Shown: piece by piece, positions 23,957-32,297 of the stretch
Layout: each line of letters starts with the position of its first letter
Position numbering within the stretch: the first letter of the stretch is position 1
The notes under the pieces: generated by a model
The model's input: the letters and a program-made list of their open reading frames with translations, nothing else
Told to the model about the DNA's origin: nothing
The model's database searches: none
Program-made: the position numbers and the translations under genes
Assembly (NCBI GenBank): GCA_900319405.1
Contig: ONOH01000019.1
Span: 1-33,907 of the forward strand
Origin: an uncultured Bacteroidales bacterium
GTDB lineage: Bacteria; Bacteroidota; Bacteroidia; Bacteroidales; UBA932
Direction of reading: 5' to 3'
DNA: 33,907 nt

Positions 23957-26749
23957 TCAGAGCACGTCTTTGAGGAAGGGGCCGGTGACGGAGTCGGGGT
24001 TGAGGGAGAGTTCCTCCGGCGTACCTTCAGCGACGATCTGTCCGCCGCGGCGGCCGCCGGAGGGTCCCATGTCAAACACATAGTCCATGGACTTGAGCAC
24101 GTCCAGATTGTGCTCGATGACGATGACCGTATTGCCGGCTTCCACCAGGCGCTGCAAAACGCCCAGCAGCACGTGGATGTCTTCAAAGTGGAGGCCGGTG
24201 GTGGGCTCGTCCAGGATGTACAGCGTCTTTCCCGTGGAAGGGCGGGACAATTCGGCCGCCAGTTTCATCCGCTGGCTTTCTCCGCCGGAGAGGGTGACGG
24301 CGCTCTGTCCCAGGTGGATATACCCCAGGCCTACATCTACCAGGGCCTTCAGTTTGGCAGCGATGCGGGGAATGGGCTTGAAAAATTCATAGGCCTCGCT
24401 GATGGGCATTTCCAGCACATCGTTGATGTTTTTCCCTTTGTAGCGTACGGCCAGGGTGTCTTCCTTATACCGTTTTCCGCCGCACACCTCGCAGGGCACG
24501 TGCACCGCAGGCAGGAAGTTCATCTCGATTACCTTGATGCCGGCTCCCTTGCACTCTTCGCATCGGCCTCCGGCTACGTTGAAGGAAAAGCGGCCTGCCT
24601 TGAACCCCCGTACCCTGGCGTCCTGCGTGTCTTCGAAGAGCGTCCGGATGTCGTTGAAAACGCCCGTGAACGTAGCGGGATTGGAACGGGGCGTGCGGCC
24701 GATGGGGCTCTGGTCTATCTCGATGAGCTTGTCCAGGTGCTCCACCCCCTCGATGCTCTTGTAGGGCAGCGGCTTGTCCTTGGAGCGGTAGAACTTCTGC
24801 TTGAGGATGGGCATCAGCGTTTCGTTCACCAGCGAACTCTTTCCCGATCCGGAAAGACCCGCCACGCCGATAAGGCATCCCAGCGGGAAGCGCACGTCCA
24901 CCGCTTTGAGGTTGTTGCCGCAGGCACCCTTCAGAGTAAGGAAAAGACCGTTTCCCTTGCGGCGCATCCCCGGGACAGGAATGGCCTTCTTTCCTTTCAG
25001 GTAATCCAGGGTAACCGACGGGCCGATGACGGAATGCTCCGCCGTATCCGCATCCATCCTGCTGCCCTTCAGCAGGGTCCGGAGCGGGGCGCTCAGGCAG
25101 ATGCGGCCACCGTTTTCTCCGGCGCCGGGGCCCACGTCCACCAGCCAGTCGGCACTGAACATCGTCTCGGCATCGTGCTCCACCACCATCACGGAATTGC
25201 CTTCGTCCCGGAGGGCCTTGAGGGAAGCGATGAGCTTGCGGTTGTCCTTCTGGTGAAGGCCGATGGAAGGCTCGTCCAGGATGTACAGTACATTCACCAG
25301 ACGGGCGCCGATTTGCGTGGCCAGGCGGATGCGCTGGCTCTCCCCGCCGGAGAGCGAACTGGTGGGACGGTCCAGCGACAGATAGTCCAGCCCCACATCC
25401 AGCATGAACTGGACGCGCTCGCGAAGTTCCTTGAGAATGTCCCGGGAAACATTTTTCTCCCTTTCGTTGAATCCTTCGGGAATGGCATCCAGCCACTTGC
25501 GGAGCTCGGTCATTTCCATCGCCGAGACTTCCGGAATGGTTTTCCCGTCCACGCGGAAGCAGAGGGCCTCCGGATTCAGACGCGTACCCCCGCAGACCGG
25601 GCAGGTGACGGTGTCTTCAATGTTGTCGATGACCCCGCCCCAGCTTTCCATCTCCGTGAGGCTGCCTTCCCCCACGCGGAAAAGGTCTTCGGAACCATAG
25701 ACCAGGAGGCTTACCGCCTCGTCGGGCAGGGCGCCGATGGGGTCGTAGAGGCTGAAATTGTATTTTCGCGCAATGGCGCGGATGATGTCGAACTTTCGGT
25801 TTTCCCGAACCTTTCCCAGCGGAACGATGCCCCCGTCCGCCACGGACTGGCTGCGGTCCGGGATGATGGTATCCAGGTTTACGTCCACGATAGTCCCGAG
25901 GCCCTTGCAATGGGGGCAGTATCCCTGCGGGGAGTTGAAGGAGAAACTGTGCGGCTGCGGTTCCTGAAGGGAGAGGCCGCTTTCCGGATCGACCAGGTGT
26001 TTGGAATAATGCGAGAGTTTCCCGCTTTCCTGGTCCAGGATCGCGACAGAGCCCTTGCCCAGGTTGAGGGCGCGGGCCACGGATTCCCGGATGCGGCGGT
26101 CGTCCCCGGCCGATGGCTTGAGCCGGTCCACCACCAGTTCGATGAAGTGGGGCTTGTATCGGTCGAGCGCTGTGACCTCCTGCAGCTCGACAATTTCTCC
26201 GTCTATGCGGATTTCGGTATATCCGCGTCTTCGCATTTGGTCGAAGAGCTCACGGTAATGGCCTTTCCGGCCGCGGACAACGGGCGAGAGCAGGTAGCAC
26301 TTGCGACCACTGTACTGTTCCATGATCAGGTCCACGATGCGGGCGTCGGTGTAACGGACCATCTCCCGGCCTGTTTCCGGAGAATAGGCACGGGAGCCCT
26401 TTGCATACAGGAGGCGCAGGAAGTCGTAGATTTCCGTAATGGTCCCCACCGTGGAACGGGGGTTGTTTCCGGTGGTCTTCTGCTCGATGGCGATGATGGG
26501 ACTCAAGCCGGTAATTTCCTCCACCTCCGGTTTTTCCAGGATGCCCATAAAATGCTTGGCATAGGTGGAGAGGGTGTCCATATAACGGCGCTGCCCCTCG
26601 GCATAGATGGTGTCGAAGGCGAGGGAACTTTTTCCGCTGCCGCTCAGTCCCGTTACTACCACGAATTCCCCCCACGGAATGCTCACGGAAATATTCTGCA
26701 GGTTGTTGGCCCGAGCGCCCCGTACCGCTATGTATTCCTTCTTTTTCAT
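23957..26749 (-). CDS. uvrA: Excinuclease ABC subunit A
   Basis: DNA-damage recognition ATPase of nucleotide excision repair. The 930 residues carry two ABC modules: Walker A GLSGSGKSS (34-42) and a second GLSGSGKSSLVNET, with signatures LSGGESQRIRLATQIG and LSGGESQRMKLAAELS. Zinc-binding Cys motifs are visible as CPHC, CPVCGGTRLNPEAL, CEECKGAGIK and CEVCGGKRYKEDTL. The UvrB-binding and DNA-binding regions are intact in length. The start at 26749 (MKKKEYIAVRGARANNL) is the family N-terminus; the open frame further upstream runs through the promoter. Confidence 0.97.
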   Translation of the reverse strand: MKKKEYIAVRGARANNLQNISVSIPWGEFVVVTGLSGSGKSSLAFDTIYAEGQRRYMDTLSTYAKHFMGILEKPEVEEITGLSPIIAIEQKTTGNNPRSTVGTITEIYDFLRLLYAKGSRAYSPETGREMVRYTDARIVDLIMEQYSGRKCYLLSPVVRGRKGHYRELFDQMRRRGYTEIRIDGEIVELQEVTALDRYKPHFIELVVDRLKPSAGDDRRIRESVARALNLGKGSVAILDQESGKLSHYSKHLVDPESGLSLQEPQPHSFSFNSPQGYCPHCKGLGTIVDVNLDTIIPDRSQSVADGGIVPLGKVRENRKFDIIRAIARKYNFSLYDPIGALPDEAVSLLVYGSEDLFRVGEGSLTEMESWGGVIDNIEDTVTCPVCGGTRLNPEALCFRVDGKTIPEVSAMEMTELRKWLDAIPEGFNEREKNVSRDILKELRERVQFMLDVGLDYLSLDRPTSSLSGGESQRIRLATQIGARLVNVLYILDEPSIGLHQKDNRKLIASLKALRDEGNSVMVVEHDAETMFSADWLVDVGPGAGENGGRICLSAPLRTLLKGSRMDADTAEHSVIGPSVTLDYLKGKKAIPVPGMRRKGNGLFLTLKGACGNNLKAVDVRFPLGCLIGVAGLSGSGKSSLVNETLMPILKQKFYRSKDKPLPYKSIEGVEHLDKLIEIDQSPIGRTPRSNPATFTGVFNDIRTLFEDTQDARVRGFKAGRFSFNVAGGRCEECKGAGIKVIEMNFLPAVHVPCEVCGGKRYKEDTLAVRYKGKNINDVLEMPISEAYEFFKPIPRIAAKLKALVDVGLGYIHLGQSAVTLSGGESQRMKLAAELSRPSTGKTLYILDEPTTGLHFEDIHVLLGVLQRLVEAGNTVIVIEHNLDVLKSMDYVFDMGPSGGRRGGQIVAEGTPEELSLNPDSVTGPFLKDVL

Positions 26750-26756
26750 CGTCTTG

Positions 26757-26787
26757 CAAAGATACACATTTTCCACCGCACGGCAAA
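26757..26787 (-). promoter_or_regulatory. Bacteroidetes-type promoter of uvrA
   Basis: TTTG at 26787-26784, a 19-bp spacer and TATCTTTG at 26764-26757 on the minus strand. The -7 box ends 7 nt before the uvrA ATG, leaving only a few leader bases. No LexA-like box is obvious. Confidence 0.8.
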
Positions 26788-26799
26788 CTGCCGTGAGGA

Positions 26800-26831
26800 T
26801 TTGGAAATTCCACAAATTGTCTTTAATTTTG
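26800..26831 (+). promoter_or_regulatory. Promoter of the PRTase-codB operon
   Basis: TTTG at 26800-26803, a 20-bp spacer and TAATTTTG at 26824-26831, a full consensus match. The leader before the ATG at 26863 is about 25 nt. The promoter is back-to-back with that of uvrA. Confidence 0.8.
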
Positions 26832-26862
26832 TATCCCGGTTAGCTCTTAATCGGCTTTTTTT

Positions 26863-27951
26863 ATGTCCAATCGGTTGCAAGAGGCAAGCCTTCACTTTGT
26901 AGGCCTGCGGCAAGATACAAGTATCTACGAACTGCGCGGGGGGCAGTTTTCCAATCGTTATTTCGTCCTTAGCCATTCCGGAACCCGTCGCCTGATGGCC
27001 TATCCCGAAGTCGTGGGATTTGATTCCTACCTGTCGATGCTCCCTTCCACCGTCGCCGCCCTCTGCCATTTGTTCCCACAAGGCCAGGGCGGCGATGTCG
27101 ATATTCTCACCATCCTGCGCGGCGGGCTCAACTATCCGCTGGAAGAGGCTTGTTTCCGCAATGGAGTCCGGGTGAGGGACATCCACTTTGTTTCCTGCGA
27201 ACGCATCATCGAAAACCATATCATCACCGGGCTTGACATCAAGTACGAGAAACTTCGCATTACGCGCGACCGGACGCTGGTTATCGGAGACATCATCGCC
27301 ACCGGAGACACCCTTCGGCTGTGCCTGAACCAGGTGGTGGACCGTTTCCGCCGAAAGGGCGGGAGCATCCGCAAAATCATTTTCTTCACCATCGGAGGAA
27401 CGCGCGCCATCGGGCTGATGGAGGAAATGGCCGGCCAGATCCGCGCTTATTTCCCGGAATTTGAAGGCTTCGAATGCTTTTTCTACGAAGGTGTCTTCAC
27501 CGTTTACGAAGACCAGGGAGCTACGGGAATCAACGTGCCCGACATCGACTTTGGCTGGAAGGGCGGAGCCGTGGCACCGGAATTTCGCCGCTATGTCATG
27601 GATCACCCCTATGCCATCCTGGAGAAATGCATCATCTACGACGGAGGCGCCCGACGCTACGAAATTCCGCTGCATTTCCACGAAGCGCTGGAGTATTGGG
27701 AGGGCATCTGGGGACGGGCCGACCGCATCGATCCGGTGAAGCTGGTCGGGGAAAAGCTGGGCTACGAGAAGCCCCTGAGCTATTCCCGCTGGCGGGAGAC
27801 AACCCACTTCCAGGCCCTCGAGGATGAAACCCTCCGGCAGCTCTGGGCCGATGAAACGCAGCTGCTGGAAAATGCCGCCGCCCTTTCGCTGGAGAATATC
27901 GCCACCCAGCGCATCCAAGCCATTCAATCAATTCTTCAACAATATGAGTAA
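26863..27951 (+). CDS. Phosphoribosyltransferase-like protein linked to a cytosine permease
   Basis: A 362-residue soluble protein with a type I PRTase core. The PRPP-binding motif is LVIGDIIATGDT (139-150) and the pyrophosphate-loop-like segment is ILTILRGGLNYPLEEA (81-96), both most like uracil PRTase. It has an extra N-terminal domain of about 70 residues (YELRGGQFSNRYFVLSH) and a C-terminal extension of about 150 residues (DYGWKGG-like DFGWKGGAVAPEFRRY; YDGGARRYEIPLHFHEALEYWEG) that I do not recognise. The known biochemistry of the superfamily is transfer of ribose-5-phosphate to a nucleobase. Substrate here is unknown. The 3' end overlaps codB by 8 bp, so a role in using an imported base is inferred. 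Confidence 0.75.
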   Translation: MSNRLQEASLHFVGLRQDTSIYELRGGQFSNRYFVLSHSGTRRLMAYPEVVGFDSYLSMLPSTVAALCHLFPQGQGGDVDILTILRGGLNYPLEEACFRNGVRVRDIHFVSCERIIENHIITGLDIKYEKLRITRDRTLVIGDIIATGDTLRLCLNQVVDRFRRKGGSIRKIIFFTIGGTRAIGLMEEMAGQIRAYFPEFEGFECFFYEGVFTVYEDQGATGINVPDIDFGWKGGAVAPEFRRYVMDHPYAILEKCIIYDGGARRYEIPLHFHEALEYWEGIWGRADRIDPVKLVGEKLGYEKPLSYSRWRETTHFQALEDETLRQLWADETQLLENAAALSLENIATQRIQAIQSILQQYE

Positions 27952-29182
27952 CAAAAAGACGGACATCGACTACACCAACTCGCCCGTTGACAAAAACGGT
28001 CGGAAGAGCAACCTCAGTATGTTTATGCTGATGCTGGGATTTACCTTCTTCAGCGCCAGTATGTGGACGGGACAGCAGCTGGCCGCCGGGCTGGACTGGA
28101 GTGGTTTTTTATGGGCCCTTTTGCTGGGAGGCCTCATCCTGGCAGCCTACACCGGCGCCCTGGGCTGGATCGGTGCCGAGAGCGGTCTCTCGCTGGATAT
28201 GCTCTCCCGCCGCAGCTTCGGTACCAAAGGAAGCTGGCTTCCCAGTGCGATGATCAGTTTCACGCAGACCGGTTGGTTCGGAGTGGGCCTGGCGATGTTC
28301 GCCATTCCCGTGGCCAAGGAGCTGCTGGGTCTGGAAGTAACCCCCGACAGCATGCCCTGGCAGGGCTACCTGCTGGTGGCCATCGCCGGCATCCTGATGA
28401 CCGCCAGCGCCTATTTCGGCATCAAGAGCCTTACCATCATCAGTTACATTGCCGTTCCGGCCGTCGCTATCCTGGGTACGCTTGCGATGATAATGGCCAT
28501 CCGGAACGGTGATGCCGGCCTGGTGGAACAGTTCTCCAAGGGAAGCAAAGATCTGGGCATCATCGCCGGCGCAGGCCTGGTGGTGGGAAGTTTTGTTTCC
28601 GGCGGTACGGCTACACCCAATTTCACCCGTTTTGCCAGAAGCGGAAAAGTGGGCCTTGTCATCACCGTCATCGCCTTTTTCCTGGGCAACAGCCTGATGT
28701 TCCTGTTCGGTGCCGTTTCCAGCGTTTATGTGGGTGGAAACGATATTTTCGAAGTGATGCTCAACCTGAATCTCTTCTATATGGCCATTCTGGTACTGGG
28801 CCTGAATATCTGGACCACCAATGACAATGCCCTCTACAGCGCCGGCCTGGGCCTGAGCAATATCTTCGGCCTGTCCAAAAAGACGATGGTGCTCATCTCC
28901 GGAATCATCGGAACCCTGGCAGCCGTCTGGCTCTACTGGAACTTCTGCGGCTGGCTCAATATCCTCAACTGCACCCTGCCGCCCGTGGGTATCATCCTCA
29001 TCCTCTATTACTTTACGACCAAGGGAAAGGCCGAGAAGGAAAAGGTGGTGGACTGGAGCGCTGTTTTGGGCGTAGTGGCCGGTGCCGTCGTAGCCAACTT
29101 CCTGAACTGGGGTTTCGCCTCCATCAACGGAATGGCCGTAGCCGCCGCCTGCTGGGGCCTTGGCCGCCTGATCCGGAAATAA
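27944..29182 (+). CDS. codB: CodB-type cytosine/purine permease (NCS1 family)
   Basis: Inner-membrane nucleobase importer of 412 residues with about twelve hydrophobic segments. It strongly resembles E. coli CodB: MWTGQQLAAGL near the first helix, LGWIGAESGLSLDMLSRRSF, GTKGSWLPSAMISFTQTGWF and GVGLAMFAIPVAKELL. NIWTTNDNALYSAGLGLSN later in the protein is also typical of NCS1 transporters. Cytosine is the likely substrate by homology, but specificity within NCS1 varies. The start at 27944 overlaps the upstream gene by 8 bp. No cytosine deaminase gene lies nearby, unlike the codBA pair of E. coli. Confidence 0.92.
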   Translation: MSNKKTDIDYTNSPVDKNGRKSNLSMFMLMLGFTFFSASMWTGQQLAAGLDWSGFLWALLLGGLILAAYTGALGWIGAESGLSLDMLSRRSFGTKGSWLPSAMISFTQTGWFGVGLAMFAIPVAKELLGLEVTPDSMPWQGYLLVAIAGILMTASAYFGIKSLTIISYIAVPAVAILGTLAMIMAIRNGDAGLVEQFSKGSKDLGIIAGAGLVVGSFVSGGTATPNFTRFARSGKVGLVITVIAFFLGNSLMFLFGAVSSVYVGGNDIFEVMLNLNLFYMAILVLGLNIWTTNDNALYSAGLGLSNIFGLSKKTMVLISGIIGTLAAVWLYWNFCGWLNILNCTLPPVGIILILYYFTTKGKAEKEKVVDWSAVLGVVAGAVVANFLNWGFASINGMAVAAACWGLGRLIRK

Positions 29183-29189
29183 TATCGCA

Positions 29190-29212
29190 CGGGGCCCTGC
29201 AAAGGGCCCTTA
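29190..29212. terminator. Bidirectional hairpin after codB
   Basis: GGGCCCT (29192-29198), a 4-nt loop and AGGGCCC (29203-29209), followed by TTATT. It abuts the stop codon of the convergent acetyltransferase gene. Confidence 0.6.
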
Positions 29213-29698
29213 TTGCAGCCGCTGATAGGCCAGGCGGGGGTCTCCGTTGGCCAGGTAGATGATTCCGCAGTAGGAGAAACCGTGCTTTTCCAGCAGATGC
29301 TGCATAATGCGGTTGTCCTTGTGGGTGTCGATGCGGATGTTGCCGGTGAGCCGGGCGGTATAACTGATGATTCCCTTGAAGATGCCGTGGACCTGTGGCA
29401 GGGAAGCGATGCGGTGAATCACGTAATAGGGGAGGGTGTCCTCCAGCCAGGCCCCGTCCTCGATATAGGCATAGGTAGGGTCCGGCCCCGGGATGCAGGC
29501 GAAGTAAGCTACAACAGTCCCGTCCGTCTCGAAAACCTTACCCACGCCTTGGGCCAGGTCGTTTTCAATCATTTCCTGCGTGGGATAGCCGTCCGGCCAT
29601 TGGCTAGGATTGCCCGAGGCACGCATAATGCCCCGGGCAGCTTCCAAAACGGTCATAATGGCGGGAATGTCCGCCGCAATGGCCTGTCTTACAGTCAT
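29210..29698 (-). CDS. GNAT-family N-acetyltransferase
   Basis: A 162-residue protein that probably transfers an acetyl group from acetyl-CoA to an unknown acceptor. The N-terminus MTVRQAIAADIPAIMTVLEA is a typical GNAT alpha1 segment, and the C-terminal NIRIDTHKDNRIMQHLLEKHGFSYCG is the standard beta5/alpha4 region. The usual acetyl-CoA loop (Q/RxxGxG/A) is poorly conserved (IFKGIISYTARLTG). The ATG overlaps the acyl-CoA ligase stop by 4 bp (ATGA), indicating translational coupling. Confidence 0.82.
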   Translation of the reverse strand: MTVRQAIAADIPAIMTVLEAARGIMRASGNPSQWPDGYPTQEMIENDLAQGVGKVFETDGTVVAYFACIPGPDPTYAYIEDGAWLEDTLPYYVIHRIASLPQVHGIFKGIISYTARLTGNIRIDTHKDNRIMQHLLEKHGFSYCGIIYLANGDPRLAYQRLQ

Positions 29699-31620
29699 TT
29701 GACAATCGCTTTCAGATTGCGTTCATTGTAGATGTCCTTGCCTTCGGCGGTGTAGAGATAATCCAGAAGGTCTTCGTAGTGCTCTTCCACTTTGCCGCGG
29801 ACAATCTTCATGGTGGAGTTCATCATCTTGTTGGCGATGGTGAATTCCTCGTCGCAGATGCCGATGGCACTGGGGAGCCAGCGCTCCGGGAACATACCCT
29901 CGTGCTTTCCGCCCTTTTTGTAGCTGTCCACATCGGCCTGGATGAGATCCAGCATAAACTTCCGGCCTTCCTCGGAGGCGGGGTCCAGGCCCTGTTTCCG
30001 GCAGGCCTCTTCCAGGGCGTTCATGTCCGGGACCACCAGGGCCACGCAGTATGGCTTCTGGTTATTGTGGAGCACGCAGGCGTTCACCCACTTGGAGGTT
30101 TCGGTAAGGTTGTCCTCGAAGCCCTCGGGGGAGTATTTCTCACCGTCGGAAGAGATGAGGAGGCTCTTGAATCGGCCCACGACATAGAGGAAGTCCGGGT
30201 CTTCGGGGCAGATGTAGCCCATATCGCCGGTGTGCAGCCAGCCGTCCACAATGGTATCGGCCGTGGCCTTGGGGTTCTTCCAGTAGCCGGCCATCACGTT
30301 TTCACCGCGGATGACAATCTCGCCACGGGTGCCGTGGGGCACCTCCTTCCCTTCGGCATCCAGGATGACGCAGTCCATGGGCTTGACAATGCGGCCGGAG
30401 GAACCGAAGCGGGCGTGTCCCTCCGAGTTGGCGCAGATGATGGGGGTGGCTTCCGTGAGGCCGTAGCCCTGGAACATGGGCATCCCCACGGCACAGAAGA
30501 AGCGCTGCAGTTCGATGTCCAGCAGGGCGCCGCCGCCCACGAAAAAGCGCATCCGGCCGCCGAAGCTCTCGCGGACCTGCTTGAATAGAATCTTGTCGAA
30601 CAGGTTCACGAGCGGTTTGCGCCAGGCCGTTCCGCCGGTGCCGCGGTTGTAGTATTCCTTGTTGTACTTGATGGCATTGCGCACGGCAAAGTTGAAGAGC
30701 TTCTCCACCTTGGGCCCCTTCTTCTTGATACCGGCCTCGATGTTCTTCTTGAAATTGCGGGCTAGGGCCGGAACCGAAAGCATCACGTGCGGGCGCACCT
30801 CGCTGATGGCGGCAGGAACATTGCGGAGCGTTGCCAGGGCATTCTTGCCGATGGGGACAAAGGCGATGGAGCCGCCGTAAATCATCATCGTGTACATTCC
30901 GGCCACGTGGGCAAAGCAGTGGTCCAGCGGAAGGATGATGAGCATCACTTCGCCTTCGCCGATGGTGATGACGGAGTTGCCCTGTTCTACGTTGGCGGTG
31001 TAGTTGCGCTGCGTCAGGAGAATGCCTTTGGGGTCTGCCGTGGTTCCGGAGGTATAGGAAATGTTGGCATAATCGTCCGGGCCGATGGACTTGTACCGGG
31101 CCTCGAACTCGCTGCGGTGGGCCTTCAGGAATTCCTCTCCCATCTTCTGGATTTCGCTCATCCGGATTTCCTTGGGCTCCAGGCGCTCGTAGTCGAAGGC
31201 CGTGTCGTCAAAGACGATGACCTTTTCCACGGCGGGGCACTCGGGCAGGATGGCGCGGATTTTGGGAAGGTGGTTGCCGGACACCAGAATCCATTTGGAT
31301 TCGGAATGGTTGATGCGGAACACCAGGTCTTTCCCTTCTCCCAGGTTCACGGAGAGCGGAACGTCGGTGGCGCCGGCATAGAGGGCTCCCAGCTCGGCCA
31401 GGATCCACATGGCGCGGCTTTCCGACAACAGGGCGATCTTGTCTCCTTTCTTGAGGCCCAGCGACATCAGGCCGGCGCCGATGCGGTAGGCCATCTCACG
31501 GGTTTGCCCCTGGGTGATTTCCGTCCATTTCCCGTCCACCTTTTCGCGGAGGTAGGGATGGTTCTCGTACTGGCGGGAGTACTTCTCTACAAAGTCGATG
31601 ATGGTTATTCTTTCTGCCAT
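29695..31620 (-). CDS. AMP-dependent acyl-CoA synthetase (long-chain fatty acid-CoA ligase)
   Basis: Activates a fatty acid with ATP and CoA. The 641 residues have the ANL-superfamily AMP-binding motif ISYTSGTTADPKGILLTQRN (split across A3), GYGLTEATPI (A5), GWLHTGDMGYI (A7) and VGRFKSLLISSDGEKYSPE (A8). The layout is that of the FadD15-like long-chain ligases common in Bacteroidetes. The start MAERITIIDFVEKYSRQYEN at 31620 is 6 bp after the deoxynucleoside kinase stop, so it is probably co-transcribed with that gene. Confidence 0.93.
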   Translation of the reverse strand: MAERITIIDFVEKYSRQYENHPYLREKVDGKWTEITQGQTREMAYRIGAGLMSLGLKKGDKIALLSESRAMWILAELGALYAGATDVPLSVNLGEGKDLVFRINHSESKWILVSGNHLPKIRAILPECPAVEKVIVFDDTAFDYERLEPKEIRMSEIQKMGEEFLKAHRSEFEARYKSIGPDDYANISYTSGTTADPKGILLTQRNYTANVEQGNSVITIGEGEVMLIILPLDHCFAHVAGMYTMMIYGGSIAFVPIGKNALATLRNVPAAISEVRPHVMLSVPALARNFKKNIEAGIKKKGPKVEKLFNFAVRNAIKYNKEYYNRGTGGTAWRKPLVNLFDKILFKQVRESFGGRMRFFVGGGALLDIELQRFFCAVGMPMFQGYGLTEATPIICANSEGHARFGSSGRIVKPMDCVILDAEGKEVPHGTRGEIVIRGENVMAGYWKNPKATADTIVDGWLHTGDMGYICPEDPDFLYVVGRFKSLLISSDGEKYSPEGFEDNLTETSKWVNACVLHNNQKPYCVALVVPDMNALEEACRKQGLDPASEEGRKFMLDLIQADVDSYKKGGKHEGMFPERWLPSAIGICDEEFTIANKMMNSTMKIVRGKVEEHYEDLLDYLYTAEGKDIYNERNLKAIVK

Positions 31621-31626
31621 AATGTG

Positions 31627-32247
31627 TTATTCTGAGGGGAAGAGGCCGTACAGTTCGGCATCGATCTTGTCCGTGATGTACTGGAAATCCTCCGGCTTGT
31701 TTTCGAATTTGACGTTGTCCACATCCACGATCAAAAGGCGTGCCTTGTAGTCCTTGATCCAGTCTTCGTAGCGCTGGTTGAGGCCGGTGATGTAGTCTAT
31801 GCGGATGGAGCGCTCGTACTCGCGGCCGCGCTTCTGGATCTGGGCGATGAGGTTGGGGATGCTGGAGCGGAGATAAATCAGGAGGTCCGGCGGGTTCACC
31901 AGGGACATCATCAGGTCGAAAAGGTCGCTGTAGTTTTCGAAGTCCCGGGTGGACATCAGCCCCATCGCGTGGAGATTGGGAGCGAAGATGCGGGCATCCT
32001 CATAGATGGTCCGGTCCTGGATGATCACCTCCTTGTGTTTGGAAATTTCCACCACATCCTGGAAACGCTTGTTCAGGAAATAAATCTGGAGGTTGAAGGA
32101 CCAGCGCTCCATATCCTCGTAAAAATCGGCCAGGTAGGGATTGAAATCTACCGATTCGAATTTGGGCGTCCATCCGTAGTGGGCGGCCAGCATTTTGGTG
32201 AGCGTGGTTTTTCCGCTTCCGATGTTTCCTGCAATGGCAATATGCAT
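31627..32247 (-). CDS. Deoxynucleoside kinase, copy A
   Basis: Phosphorylates deoxynucleosides for dNTP salvage. The 206 residues have the P-loop GNIGSGKTT (7-15), the substrate-site segment ESVDFNPYLADFYED, the DRS-type motif QDRTIYEDARIF and the lid-like RGREYERSIRIDYI. The motif reads like deoxyguanosine/deoxyadenosine kinases. It lies 32 bp downstream of a colinear paralogue and has its own promoter box, partly inside the end of that gene. The acyl-CoA ligase gene follows after 6 bp. Confidence 0.92.
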   Translation of the reverse strand: MHIAIAGNIGSGKTTLTKMLAAHYGWTPKFESVDFNPYLADFYEDMERWSFNLQIYFLNKRFQDVVEISKHKEVIIQDRTIYEDARIFAPNLHAMGLMSTRDFENYSDLFDLMMSLVNPPDLLIYLRSSIPNLIAQIQKRGREYERSIRIDYITGLNQRYEDWIKDYKARLLIVDVDNVKFENKPEDFQYITDKIDAELYGLFPSE

Positions 32248-32266
32248 AATTCAATAATTAGATGGG

Positions 32267-32297
32267 CAAAGATAAACAATTAGAACAATCCGAACAA
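32267..32297 (-). promoter_or_regulatory. Promoter of deoxynucleoside kinase copy A
   Basis: On the minus strand: TTG at 32297-32295, a 20-bp spacer and TATCTTTG at 32274-32267. The -33 element falls within the final codons of copy B. The -7 box is 19 nt before the ATG. Confidence 0.6.

Noticed and set aside
23798-26902. A 1034-codon open frame on the plus strand opposite uvrA
   Set aside because: It is antisense to an unmistakable uvrA in full register and has a low-complexity composition rich in Val, His, Gly and Asp, as expected of a GC-rich gene read backwards.
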